Positions 16,299 through 24,057 of a DNA stretch of 64,000 nt are shown in pieces. The translations under genes and the position numbers were made by a program. The stretch lies in assembly GCA_030731745.1 (NCBI GenBank), contig JANQTJ010000035.1, positions 1 to 64,000 on the forward strand. The letters run 5' to 3'. The notes under the pieces are model-generated. The model was not told the DNA's origin and ran no database searches. It worked only from the letters and a program-made list of their open reading frames with translations. Origin of the DNA: Flaviramulus sp. Lineage in GTDB: Bacteria; Bacteroidota; Bacteroidia; Flavobacteriales; Flavobacteriaceae. Position 1 is the first letter of the stretch; each line of letters starts with the position of its first letter.

Positions 16299-16679
16299 AT
16301 GAAATTATCTAATAAATGCAAATATTGCGATAAGGAGATAGAAGGTAGGTCTGATAAAAAATTTTGCGATGCATATTGTAAAAGTTCTTATCATTATCAA
16401 AAATCTATAACAGAATCACCTAGATTTTTTAATAAAGTTGATAATCAATTGAAGCTTAATAGAAAGTTGTTAAAAAACTACAATAAAGCCGGAAAAGTCA
16501 TAATAAGAGTTGAGCAACTTAAGGCTGAGGGTTTTGATCCTAATTACTTTACCCATTATTGGAAGAATACTAAAGGTGATGTATACTTGTTTGTTTACGA
16601 ATATGGTTTTCTTAGGAAATTAGAACATGGTTTTGAAAAATTCATTCTTATCAAGTGGCAAGCTTATATGGAGAAATAA
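16299..16679 (+). CDS. Small zinc-ribbon protein, function unknown
   Basis: This 126-residue protein has four cysteines in an N-terminal zinc-ribbon arrangement (CKYCDKEI, then FCDAYCKSSYH within the first 32 residues). The rest is basic, with several aromatic residues towards the C-terminus (YLFVYEYGFLRKLEHGF). I do not recognise the family beyond the ribbon. The ribbon suggests nucleic-acid or protein binding. It stands alone between the MocR operon and an epimerase gene, with the 11-bp tandem repeats just upstream. Confidence 0.62.
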   Translation: MKLSNKCKYCDKEIEGRSDKKFCDAYCKSSYHYQKSITESPRFFNKVDNQLKLNRKLLKNYNKAGKVIIRVEQLKAEGFDPNYFTHYWKNTKGDVYLFVYEYGFLRKLEHGFEKFILIKWQAYMEK

Positions 16680-16761
16680 TATATTTATTCAATTTTAAAT
16701 AGCAACAAAACTAAATGCTCATTTTATCTTGTTTATTTTTGAATTAATTAAATAATTGTAT

Positions 16762-17661
16762 ATGAACTACACTAGTAAGTTAGTTAAAGGAAAAAATAAT
16801 AATAAATGTTTAGTGCTTGCTAGCCCCAAAAAAACATCTTTTGCAAAAATATTTTTAAATCAAGGAGCTAGTTTACAGGAGTTGAAACTAAAAGGGGAGG
16901 AGTTGATAAAAGACATGTATCCTTTAACATATAACAATTCTTATGCTTCCTCAATCTTATTTCCATTTGCTAATAGAATTAAAGATGGTAGTTATCAATT
17001 TAATGGTATAACCTATAAATTTTATATTAACGAAAAAGAATTAAACAATGCCTTACATGGTTTAGTTTTTAATAAGACATTTGAAGTGTTGGATATATCA
17101 ACAACAGATACTTTTGCTACAGTTAAGTTAAAATATAATGAAGAGCGTGTCTGTAAAGGTTTTCCATTTACTTACTCAATATTTCTGGAATATTTATTAA
17201 CAGACAACACACTAGATGTAAATGTTGAAATAATAAATACTGATACCAAAATGTTTCCATTTACATTAGGTTGGCATCCTTATTTTTTTAGTGAGGATTT
17301 AAGTATAAGTACGATACTATTTGATGCAAAAAAAAAGCTTAAGTTAGACGATAGAAATATTGCTCAAGAATTAATAATAAATGAACAGTCTACAGGCTTT
17401 AAAATTAACAATCAATTTTTAGATGATTGTTTTATTTTAGATTCTAACCAAGTAATATTTAAAACGCCAAGATATAATTTAACTTTTAACTCAACTGAAG
17501 ATCAAAGTTTTTTACAACTGTATACCCCACCTCATAAAAATACGATTGCTATAGAACCAACTACTGGAGTTTCAGATAGCTTTAATAATAGCATTGGACT
17601 TAAAGTTTTAAAACCAAATACATCATATCATATTAATTGGAAATTGAAAATAGATAATTAA
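16762..17661 (+). CDS. Aldose 1-epimerase-family protein
   Basis: This is a 299-residue galactose-mutarotase-like protein. Family features are SSILFPFANRIKDGSY (the sugar-binding Asn-Arg segment), NALHGLVFNK with the conserved His, FPFTLGWHPYF with the catalytic-region His, and the Glu segment IAIEPTTGVSD near the C-terminus. It catalyses alpha/beta anomer interconversion of aldoses or a related hexose phosphate in the cytoplasm. I chose ATG at 16762; a TTG two codons earlier is less likely. It appears to be a single gene. Confidence 0.85.
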   Translation: MNYTSKLVKGKNNNKCLVLASPKKTSFAKIFLNQGASLQELKLKGEELIKDMYPLTYNNSYASSILFPFANRIKDGSYQFNGITYKFYINEKELNNALHGLVFNKTFEVLDISTTDTFATVKLKYNEERVCKGFPFTYSIFLEYLLTDNTLDVNVEIINTDTKMFPFTLGWHPYFFSEDLSISTILFDAKKKLKLDDRNIAQELIINEQSTGFKINNQFLDDCFILDSNQVIFKTPRYNLTFNSTEDQSFLQLYTPPHKNTIAIEPTTGVSDSFNNSIGLKVLKPNTSYHINWKLKIDN

Positions 17662-17764
17662 AGACTACTAAGTTAAACATCTTTTAGCAGTAAAAATAGT
17701 TAGTTTTAAATGATACTTAAATCATTAAATAAAAAATTAATTTAAAATTTGCGTTGTATTATTT

Positions 17765-18616
17765 ATGTTCAATTTCCTTGTTTTCAAAGATTTAAGTTTA
17801 TCAAACCAAATTATTTTAGGTGTATTTTTATTTGTAATGGTATTAATCATCTTACATTACGGACTTAAGATGATAGAAATAGCTTATGTATTAAAATTTA
17901 AAAGGCCTTTATATAATCACCTTTACTTCAGTTTAAAACAATTAAACAAACATCAAAAAAGCATTTTAATTAATCAATTTTCTTTCTATAATAAACTTAC
18001 AAACAGGGAACAGAAATATTTCGAGCATAGGTTGGCATCATTTATAAATGATAAAGATTTTATAGGCAGAGATGGACTTTTAATTACGGATGAAATTAGG
18101 GTGTTAATTTCAGCAACAGCCGTTATGCTAACTTTTGGTTTTAGAGATTTTTACATTGGTTTCATTTCAAAAATAGTAGTATATCCTAAAACCTTTTTCT
18201 CTAATACAAATAATACATATCATAAAGGAGAATTTAATCCTAAGCTAAAAACGTTAGTATTTTCTTGGGAAGATTTTAAATATGGTTATGCTATTGATAA
18301 TGATAATCTAAATTTAGGAATACATGAATTTGCCCATGCTTTACATATAAATAGTATGAAAGAACGTGATGTAAGTTCGATTATTTTCAGTGATTCTTTT
18401 AAAGAAATAACCAAATTGCTTGCTCTAAATGCAAATTTAAGATCAAATTTGGTAAAATCAGATTATTTTAGAAACTATGCTTACACGAATGAATTTGAGT
18501 TTTTAGCGGTTGCTATTGAGACGTTTATTGAAACGCCCAAAGATTTTAAAAATCGATTTCCAGAGCTTTATAATTTAATAAAACAGATGCTTAATTTTAA
18601 TATAGCTGGTTATTAA
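17765..18616 (+). CDS. MtfA-like zinc metallopeptidase, membrane-anchored
   Basis: The 283-residue protein starts with a hydrophobic anchor (about residues 14-36), then has an MtfA-type peptidase domain. The zinc motif is HEFAH (in LGIHEFAHALH), and the downstream Glu ligand is probably in NEFEFLAVAIETFIE. MtfA of E. coli binds the glucose repressor Mlc and has aminopeptidase activity; whether that role applies in Bacteroidota is unknown. It stands next to the aldose epimerase gene but about 100 bp away, so it is probably transcribed separately. Confidence 0.78.
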   Translation: MFNFLVFKDLSLSNQIILGVFLFVMVLIILHYGLKMIEIAYVLKFKRPLYNHLYFSLKQLNKHQKSILINQFSFYNKLTNREQKYFEHRLASFINDKDFIGRDGLLITDEIRVLISATAVMLTFGFRDFYIGFISKIVVYPKTFFSNTNNTYHKGEFNPKLKTLVFSWEDFKYGYAIDNDNLNLGIHEFAHALHINSMKERDVSSIIFSDSFKEITKLLALNANLRSNLVKSDYFRNYAYTNEFEFLAVAIETFIETPKDFKNRFPELYNLIKQMLNFNIAGY

Positions 18617-18701
18617 ATATTTTTTAATTATGATATTTATCATGATTTTTTTAAGCTTAGTTCGATAACTTTAATGTTAAGAAATATAAACTTTAAATGT
18701 T

Positions 18702-19121
18702 ATGATAAGAAAAGAACCCATCTCAATGATAATGACAACTCCTGTTGTAACATTAACAAAAAACGATAGTCTAGAAAAAGCAGAACACCTTTTTAAAAAA
18801 AATCATATAAGACATATTCCCATTGTTGAAAATGATAAAATTATAGGCATGTTAAGCCATAACGATATATTACGATTAAGCTTCTCAGATTATGCAGGTG
18901 ATTTTGATGGTGATATGGATGCTCCAGTTTATAATATGTTTAGCATTAATCATATTATGACACGTAATGTTGTTACTATTTCTTCATCCAATTCAATAAA
19001 AGACGTTGCCGAAATCATAGCTTCTAAAGAATTTCATGCATTACCAGTTATATCTCATAAAAAACTTATAGGTATAGTTACTACTACCGATTTAATAAAA
19101 TATTTGCTAAAACAATTTTAA
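18702..19121 (+). CDS. Tandem CBS-domain protein (copy 1)
   Basis: This 139-residue protein consists of two CBS motifs: MIMTTPVVTLTKNDSLEKAEHLF with HIRHIPIVENDKIIGMLSHNDIL, and IMTRNVVTISSSNSIKDVAEII with HALPVISHKKLIGIVTTTDLI. A stand-alone CBS pair usually senses adenine nucleotides or S-adenosyl compounds. The gene is 21 bp upstream of a paralogue of almost the same length. The target of the pair is unknown. Confidence 0.85.
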   Translation: MIRKEPISMIMTTPVVTLTKNDSLEKAEHLFKKNHIRHIPIVENDKIIGMLSHNDILRLSFSDYAGDFDGDMDAPVYNMFSINHIMTRNVVTISSSNSIKDVAEIIASKEFHALPVISHKKLIGIVTTTDLIKYLLKQF

Positions 19122-19142
19122 CGATTAAAAATTTTAAAAATC

Positions 19143-19559
19143 ATGATTAAGGATATATTAGTTGAAGAAATTATGAGTAAAAACATCATAGCATTAAGAA
19201 GGAATGATGACTTAGAAAGAGCGGAAATGCTTTTTAATAAATACAAAATTAAACACATACCAGTTGTTAGCTCAGATGTTGTTATTGGAATGCTCAGTTA
19301 TTCTGATTTATTAAAAATTTGTTATGCAGAAACAACTGCTGATGAGCATGATGTTGATGTGGTAGTTTATAATACTTTTACAATTGAACAAGTCATGAGT
19401 AAAAATGTAATAACTATTAATAAGGAAACTACAGTAAAAGAGGCTACACAAATTTTAGCAAAAGGAGATTTTCATGCTTTGCCTGTTGTTGATTGTGGTG
19501 TTTTAATGGGTATAATAACAACAACTGATTTATTAAATTACTATTTAAAAGAGTATTAA
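19143..19559 (+). CDS. Tandem CBS-domain protein (copy 2)
   Basis: This 138-residue protein is a paralogue of the preceding gene, with the same two CBS units (EIMSKNIIALRRNDDLERAEMLF and VMSKNVITINKETTVKEATQIL). The two proteins may form a heteromeric sensor. The gene ends in TTAA, whose reverse complement is also the stop of rpe on the other strand, so the convergent genes overlap by 4 bp. Confidence 0.85.
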   Translation: MIKDILVEEIMSKNIIALRRNDDLERAEMLFNKYKIKHIPVVSSDVVIGMLSYSDLLKICYAETTADEHDVDVVVYNTFTIEQVMSKNVITINKETTVKEATQILAKGDFHALPVVDCGVLMGIITTTDLLNYYLKEY

Positions 19560-20218
19560 GAGTTTGCTATAGCGTTTAAATCTCTGATAGTTTCAATTTG
19601 GTTGGTACTTTTAAAAACATAACTTCCAGCTACTAAAACATCGGCTCCAGCGTCAGCCAATTTTTTGGCATTTTTATTGGTAACCCCACCATCAATTTCA
19701 ATTTTTGTTGAAGCTCCTTTTTTAAGGATTAATTCTTTTAGTTGTTTCACTTTATTGTATGTATTTTCAATAAAACTCTGACCCCCAAAACCAGGATTAA
19801 CACTCATTATGCAAACCAAATCTATATCATTAATAGTGTCTTCTAAAACGTTAATATTGGTATGTGGATTTAAGGCTACTCCAGCCTGCATACCTTCAGC
19901 TTTTATAGCTTGTAAGGTTCTATGTAAATGATTACAAGCTTCATAATGAACAGTAAGGATATTACTTCCTAAATCAGCAAAAGTTTTTATATATCTATCT
20001 GGTTCTACTATCATTAAATGTACGTCAATTGTTTTTTTAGCGTGTTTAGAAATAGCTTGTAAAACCGGCATCCCAAAAGAAATATTAGGCACAAAAACCC
20101 CATCCATAATATCAATATGAAACCAATCTGCTTCACTTTTATTAACCATCTCTATGTCTCTCTGCAGGTTAGCAAAATCTGCAGCTAAAATTGATGGTGC
20201 TATTAGTTTTGTACTCAT
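19556..20218 (-). CDS. rpe: Ribulose-phosphate 3-epimerase
   Basis: The 220-residue TIM-barrel enzyme interconverts ribulose 5-phosphate and xylulose 5-phosphate in the pentose phosphate pathway. Diagnostic segments are APSILAADFANL at the N-terminus, the metal site in DWFHIDIMDG, VHLMI, the VNPGFGGQSF phosphate-loop region and the EIDGGVTNKN Asp. Length is normal for the family. It is transcribed towards the CBS gene and shares its stop region. A terminator for rpoD lies just upstream, so rpe probably has its own promoter. Confidence 0.96.
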   Translation of the reverse strand: MSTKLIAPSILAADFANLQRDIEMVNKSEADWFHIDIMDGVFVPNISFGMPVLQAISKHAKKTIDVHLMIVEPDRYIKTFADLGSNILTVHYEACNHLHRTLQAIKAEGMQAGVALNPHTNINVLEDTINDIDLVCIMSVNPGFGGQSFIENTYNKVKQLKELILKKGASTKIEIDGGVTNKNAKKLADAGADVLVAGSYVFKSTNQIETIRDLNAIANS

Positions 20219-20250
20219 TTGATTTTTTTAAGTTTTATATTACAAATATA

Positions 20251-20284
20251 GAAAAAATAAACCCGCGGTAATCAGCCGCGGGTT
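20251..20284 (-). terminator. Terminator of rpoD
   Basis: A 9-bp GC-rich stem (20260-20268 with 20276-20284, AACCCGCGG with CCGCGGGTT) is followed on the minus strand by TTTATTTTTTC. It lies 80 bp downstream of the rpoD stop and upstream of rpe. Confidence 0.85.
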
Positions 20285-20363
20285 CTTTCATCAATCAAAA
20301 AACGAACAGTTATATATAACTGTTTGTTACCGTAATTTAGTCGTAATTATTATTAAAAAATTA

Positions 20364-21227
20364 CTATCCTAAATAGGTTTTTAATATTTTACTTCTAGAA
20401 GTGTGTTTTAATCTTCTAATTGCTTTTTCTTTAATTTGGCGAACACGCTCACGCGTTAAATCAAATGTTTCACCAATTTCCTCTAAAGTCATTGGATGTT
20501 GATTCCCTAAGCCAAAATATAAACGAATTACATCTGCTTCACGAGGCGTTAATGTTTCTAGTGCTCGCTCAATTTCTGTTCGAAGTGATTCGTGTAATAA
20601 TTCTCTATCTGGATTTGGAGACTCACCACTATTTAATACATCATATAAGTTAGAATCTTCACCTTCAACTAAAGGAGCATCCATACTTACGTGACGACCA
20701 GAATTTTTCATAGACTCTTTAACATCGTTAATGGTCATGTCTAATTCTTTCGCAATTTCTTCAGCACTTGGTGGGCGTTCGTGAGATTGCTCTAAAAATG
20801 CAAATGTTTTATTGATTTTATTAATAGAACCTATTTTGTTTAAAGGTAAACGTACAATACGTGATTGTTCAGCTAAAGCTTGAAGAATCGACTGACGAAT
20901 CCACCAAACTGCATAAGAAATAAATTTAAAACCACGAGTTTCATCGAAACGCTGTGCTGCTTTTATTAAACCTAAATTGCCTTCATTAATTAAATCTGGT
21001 AATGTTAAACCTTGGTTTTGGTATTGCTTAGCTACCGATACAACAAAACGTAAATTAGCTTTTGTCAATTTTTCTAAAGCTCTCTGATCACCAGCTTTAA
21101 TACGTTGTGCTAACTCTACTTCTTCGTCTGCGGTAATTAAGTCAACTTTACCAATTTCTTGAAGATATTTGTCTAACGATGCTGTTTCTCTATTGGTAAC
21201 CTGCTTCGTAATTTTAAGTTGTCTCAT
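20364..21227 (-). CDS. rpoD: Primary RNA polymerase sigma factor (RpoD/SigA)
   Basis: The 287-residue protein is short because it lacks region 1.1 and the long non-conserved region, as is usual for the primary sigma factor in Bacteroidota. Region 1.2 ([19 protein letters not shown]), regions 2.1-2.4 (LVKANLR-like [44 protein letters not shown]), region 3 and region 4.2 ([23 protein letters not shown]) follow in order. It directs housekeeping transcription from TAnnTTTG promoters in this phylum. Confidence 0.96.
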   Translation of the reverse strand: MRQLKITKQVTNRETASLDKYLQEIGKVDLITADEEVELAQRIKAGDQRALEKLTKANLRFVVSVAKQYQNQGLTLPDLINEGNLGLIKAAQRFDETRGFKFISYAVWWIRQSILQALAEQSRIVRLPLNKIGSINKINKTFAFLEQSHERPPSAEEIAKELDMTINDVKESMKNSGRHVSMDAPLVEGEDSNLYDVLNSGESPNPDRELLHESLRTEIERALETLTPREADVIRLYFGLGNQHPMTLEEIGETFDLTRERVRQIKEKAIRRLKHTSRSKILKTYLG

Positions 21228-21433
21228 CTAGTTTTCTTCTGTAAATTTAAATGAATAATGTTATTCAGTAGTTATACGTTTAAATCTCTCTTTTTGTTAC
21301 AAAAAGGTTTAAATTATTTTTTATTTTCTTTTTAATAGGAAACTAGAAAATATAGAAGTCACTTTTTTACTAAAAAAATAAAATATTCATTTTCTTTTAA
21401 AGTGCATTTTAACTCAACTTAAATAAAAATAAA

Positions 21434-21748
21434 TTAATCTTCAACTTTTATTGTGACGATACTTTCTATAACTAGTTTTTTGTTATTAATTCTTGCATCT
21501 TTAAAAAATAATTTAGCATCAAGTTTTGCATCAATAAGTTCATTGATTCTATCATTGTCATAAACGCATAAATCTTTAGAATTGCCTTCTGTTATTGATA
21601 GGCGTTTAAGTTTGTGATGGTTAATTTTTACATCTAAAATAGAATCTATAATATCTGCCGATTCGGAAGCGCTAAAAGTGCCATCTATTAGTTTGATAAT
21701 CTGTGTAGGATTATTACTTTTTTTTACTTTTTTTGAAACTTGTTCCAT
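21434..21748 (-). CDS. Conserved-looking small protein of unknown function
   Basis: This 104-residue soluble protein begins with a basic segment (SKKVKKSNN). No signal peptide or cysteine cluster is visible, and I do not recognise a family. It lies 32 bp after the sbtA-like gene on the same strand and is probably co-transcribed with it. SbtA transporters often have a PII-like partner gene at this position; this protein shows no PII T-loop pattern, so it is not an obvious SbtB. Confidence 0.6.
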   Translation of the reverse strand: MEQVSKKVKKSNNPTQIIKLIDGTFSASESADIIDSILDVKINHHKLKRLSITEGNSKDLCVYDNDRINELIDAKLDAKLFFKDARINNKKLVIESIVTIKVED

Positions 21749-21780
21749 AATATTTTTTGATTTAAAAAATTAGCAATGTT

Positions 21781-22746
21781 TTAAGTGATTTGGATAATAT
21801 ATAGATATAGTGGCATGCCTAGTGTAATATTAAAAGGGAATGTGATAGCTAATGCCATCGGGATATATAAACTTGGACTTGCTTTTGGAGCCGCTATTTT
21901 CATGGCAGCAGGAACTGCAATATAAGAGGCACTCGCAGCAAGTATGGCAAATAATAAACGATTTCCTATACTTTCTATAAAAGTGCTACTAATAATGGAT
22001 ACTATTACACCATTAAATACAGGGATGATTATAGCAAATACCAATGCAAACCAACCTTTTTTAAGAAATTCTGATAGTTTTTTTCCACTAGTAATTCCCA
22101 TATCTAATAGGAATACAGATAGAAATCCTTTAAAAATATCTGTAGTAAATGGTTTTATGCCCTCAGCTTGTGCATCACTTGCTAAAAAGCCTATTATTAG
22201 GCTTCCTATAATCAAGAGAACACTACCATTGAATAAAGCGTGTTGTAAAACTGTTTTAACTGGTATGTCTGATTTACCTTTATTCCCTTTAAAGATCATG
22301 ATTAACAATAATCCAACCATAATTGATGGTGCTTCCATTAATGCCATAACAGCTACCATGTGTCCATTAAAAGGGATTTTTTCTATTTCTAAGAACGCTA
22401 TTGCCGTAACAAAAGTTACAGCGCTCACCGAGCCATATGAAGCAGCTATTGCTCCAGCATTTTCTATACTAAATTTTCTCCTAAGTATGAAATATGAATA
22501 TGTTGGAACAATAATAGCTAAGAAAATTCCAAAAAGTAAAGACCAAATAATTTCTAAATTAAATTCGCTATGAGAAAGTTCTTGTCCACCTTTAAATCCA
22601 ATTGCCATGAGAAGATATAAAGAAATAAATTTAGAGGAATTTTCAGGTATTTTTAAGTCACTTTTCAATTGTATGGCAATTACTCCTAAAAAGAAAAATA
22701 ACAATGCAGGATTAGTAAGGTTGTCTAATAGTAAATGTAAATCCAT
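21781..22746 (-). CDS. SbtA-family Na+-dependent bicarbonate transporter-like permease
   Basis: This 321-residue membrane protein has about ten hydrophobic segments arranged as an inverted repeat. Segments typical of the SbtA family are SLYLLMAIGFKGG, IAASYGSVSAVTFVTA, MALMEAPSIMVGLLL and AASASYIAVPAAMKIAAP. In cyanobacteria SbtA imports bicarbonate with Na+; relatives are common in marine Flavobacteria, where bicarbonate may feed anaplerotic carboxylation. A LysR regulator is divergently transcribed 300 bp away, which supports local control. Substrate identity is inferred from the family. Confidence 0.85.
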   Translation of the reverse strand: MDLHLLLDNLTNPALLFFFLGVIAIQLKSDLKIPENSSKFISLYLLMAIGFKGGQELSHSEFNLEIIWSLLFGIFLAIIVPTYSYFILRRKFSIENAGAIAASYGSVSAVTFVTAIAFLEIEKIPFNGHMVAVMALMEAPSIMVGLLLIMIFKGNKGKSDIPVKTVLQHALFNGSVLLIIGSLIIGFLASDAQAEGIKPFTTDIFKGFLSVFLLDMGITSGKKLSEFLKKGWFALVFAIIIPVFNGVIVSIISSTFIESIGNRLLFAILAASASYIAVPAAMKIAAPKASPSLYIPMALAITFPFNITLGMPLYLYIIQIT

Positions 22747-22780
22747 TAAGTTTGGTTAATTTTGGTTATGGATTAATATT

Positions 22781-22969
22781 TTATTTGTTTGAATTTAGAA
22801 CCGATAAACAAACTACAGAGAAGCAAAGAATAATTTCTTTTAAAAATAAGCCATTACGTATAATTGATAGGTTTATAAATAAAAAAAATATAAGGCCTAA
22901 TACTAATACATTGAATATAGTTTTATTTTGTTGAGCCTTTTTTAGGGTATAAAGTATTTTTTCTTTCAT
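22781..22969 (-). CDS. Small membrane protein upstream of sbtA
   Basis: A 62-residue open frame sits 34 bp upstream of the SbtA-like gene on the same strand, with two hydrophobic segments (NVLVLGLIFFLFINLSII and EIILCFSVVCLSVL) behind a basic N-terminus. The frame on the opposite strand over the same DNA looks like a shadow. It may be a small accessory subunit or an unrelated microprotein. There is no recognised family, and the call rests on its hydrophobic pattern and position only. Confidence 0.5.
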   Translation of the reverse strand: MKEKILYTLKKAQQNKTIFNVLVLGLIFFLFINLSIIRNGLFLKEIILCFSVVCLSVLNSNK

Positions 22970-23052
22970 TGTTTTTTATCTTACTGCAAATTTTATAATA
23001 ATTTTTTATTTATATTTATTTATATTTATTATCAAATACATAATTACTTCTT

Positions 23053-23976
23053 ATGAATTATACATTGCATCAATTAGAGGTTTTTTTAAAAATTGTCGAG
23101 TTACAGAGTGTTACAAAAGCTTCAGAAGCTCTATATCTAACCCAACCAGCTGTCTCAATTCAGTTAAAAAAATTTCAAGAACAATTTAAAATCCCTTTAT
23201 TTGAAATTGTCGGCAGAAGAATCTATATAACTGAGTTTGGTGAAGAAATTGCTTTTGCTGCACAAAAAATTATTGATCATGTAAAAGCTATCAACTATAA
23301 GGCTTTAACTTATGAAGGAGAACTAGCAGGTAAATTAAGAATAGCCATTGTTTCGACAGCAAAATATGTAATGCCCTATTTTTTGACAGATTTTATAAAT
23401 AATAATAAAGGGGTAGATTTAGTAATGGATGTTACTAATAAGGCATCTGTTTTGCAATCTTTAGAAAATAATGAAGTCGATTTTGCTATGGTTTCTACGA
23501 TACCCAAAAAATTGAAAATTAATAGGATTGAGCTTATGCAGAATAAATTATTTATGGTTGGTGGGAAAGATTTTAAACAATCTGGAACCTTTTTAACTAA
23601 AAGTGAATTTGAAAAATTACCACTTATTTATCGTGAGCAAGGTTCAGCTACGAGGTTAGCTATGGAAAAATTTATAGATTCTAGACAAATATCTACCTAT
23701 AAGAAAATGGAGCTGACATCAAATGAGGCTTTAAAACAAGCTGTTATTTCTGGACTAGGTTATTCAATTATGCCATTAATTGGTTTAAAAAATGCTATCA
23801 GTATAGGAGATTTGCAAATTATTCCTGTAAAAGGTCTTCCAATTGTAACTAATTGGAATTTAATTTGGTTGAGTTCCAAAAACATGACAAACGTAGCAAA
23901 AAGTTTAATTGATCATATTAATAATAATAAAAAAGATATTACTAAAAAGCATTTTGATTGGTTAGAGAAGTATTAA
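23053..23976 (+). CDS. LysR-family (CbbR/CcmR-like) transcription regulator
   Basis: This 307-residue LysR regulator has an N-terminal winged helix (LHQLEVFLKIVELQSVTKASEAL, LTQPAVSIQLKKFQ) and a periplasmic-binding-type effector domain from about residue 90 (GKLRIAIVSTAKYVMPYFL, SNEALKQAVISGLGYSIMP). The layout resembles CbbR/CcmR proteins. It is divergent from the SbtA-like operon, with an 83-bp intergenic region holding a TTTATATTTATTTATATTTA repeat, so control of bicarbonate uptake is the likely role. The effector is unknown. Confidence 0.85.
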   Translation: MNYTLHQLEVFLKIVELQSVTKASEALYLTQPAVSIQLKKFQEQFKIPLFEIVGRRIYITEFGEEIAFAAQKIIDHVKAINYKALTYEGELAGKLRIAIVSTAKYVMPYFLTDFINNNKGVDLVMDVTNKASVLQSLENNEVDFAMVSTIPKKLKINRIELMQNKLFMVGGKDFKQSGTFLTKSEFEKLPLIYREQGSATRLAMEKFIDSRQISTYKKMELTSNEALKQAVISGLGYSIMPLIGLKNAISIGDLQIIPVKGLPIVTNWNLIWLSSKNMTNVAKSLIDHINNNKKDITKKHFDWLEKY

Positions 23977-24003
23977 TTTTAAATAAAATAGGTGTTATTT
24001 AAA

Positions 24004-24033
24004 AAAGCCTGTTTCAAATTTGAGACAGGCTTT
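24004..24033. terminator. Bidirectional terminator between lysR-type gene and pnp
   Basis: A 13-bp stem (24004-24016 with 24021-24033, one G-T pair) with an AATT loop has A and T runs on both sides. The lysR-type gene (+) and pnp (-) converge here, so it can end both transcripts. Confidence 0.85.
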
Positions 24034-24057
24034 AAAAATTATAGATTTCAAAAAAAC

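Noticed and set aside
20305-20324. 20-bp perfect palindrome AACAGTTATA/TATAACTGTT near the rpoD end
   Set aside because: It is AT-rich and has no T run. It could be a minor hairpin next to the real terminator, so it is not called.
22752-22934. 60-codon plus-strand frame between sbtA and the LysR gene
   Set aside because: It overlaps the more plausible minus-strand membrane ORF, has no domain and is rich in Asn and Lys without pattern.
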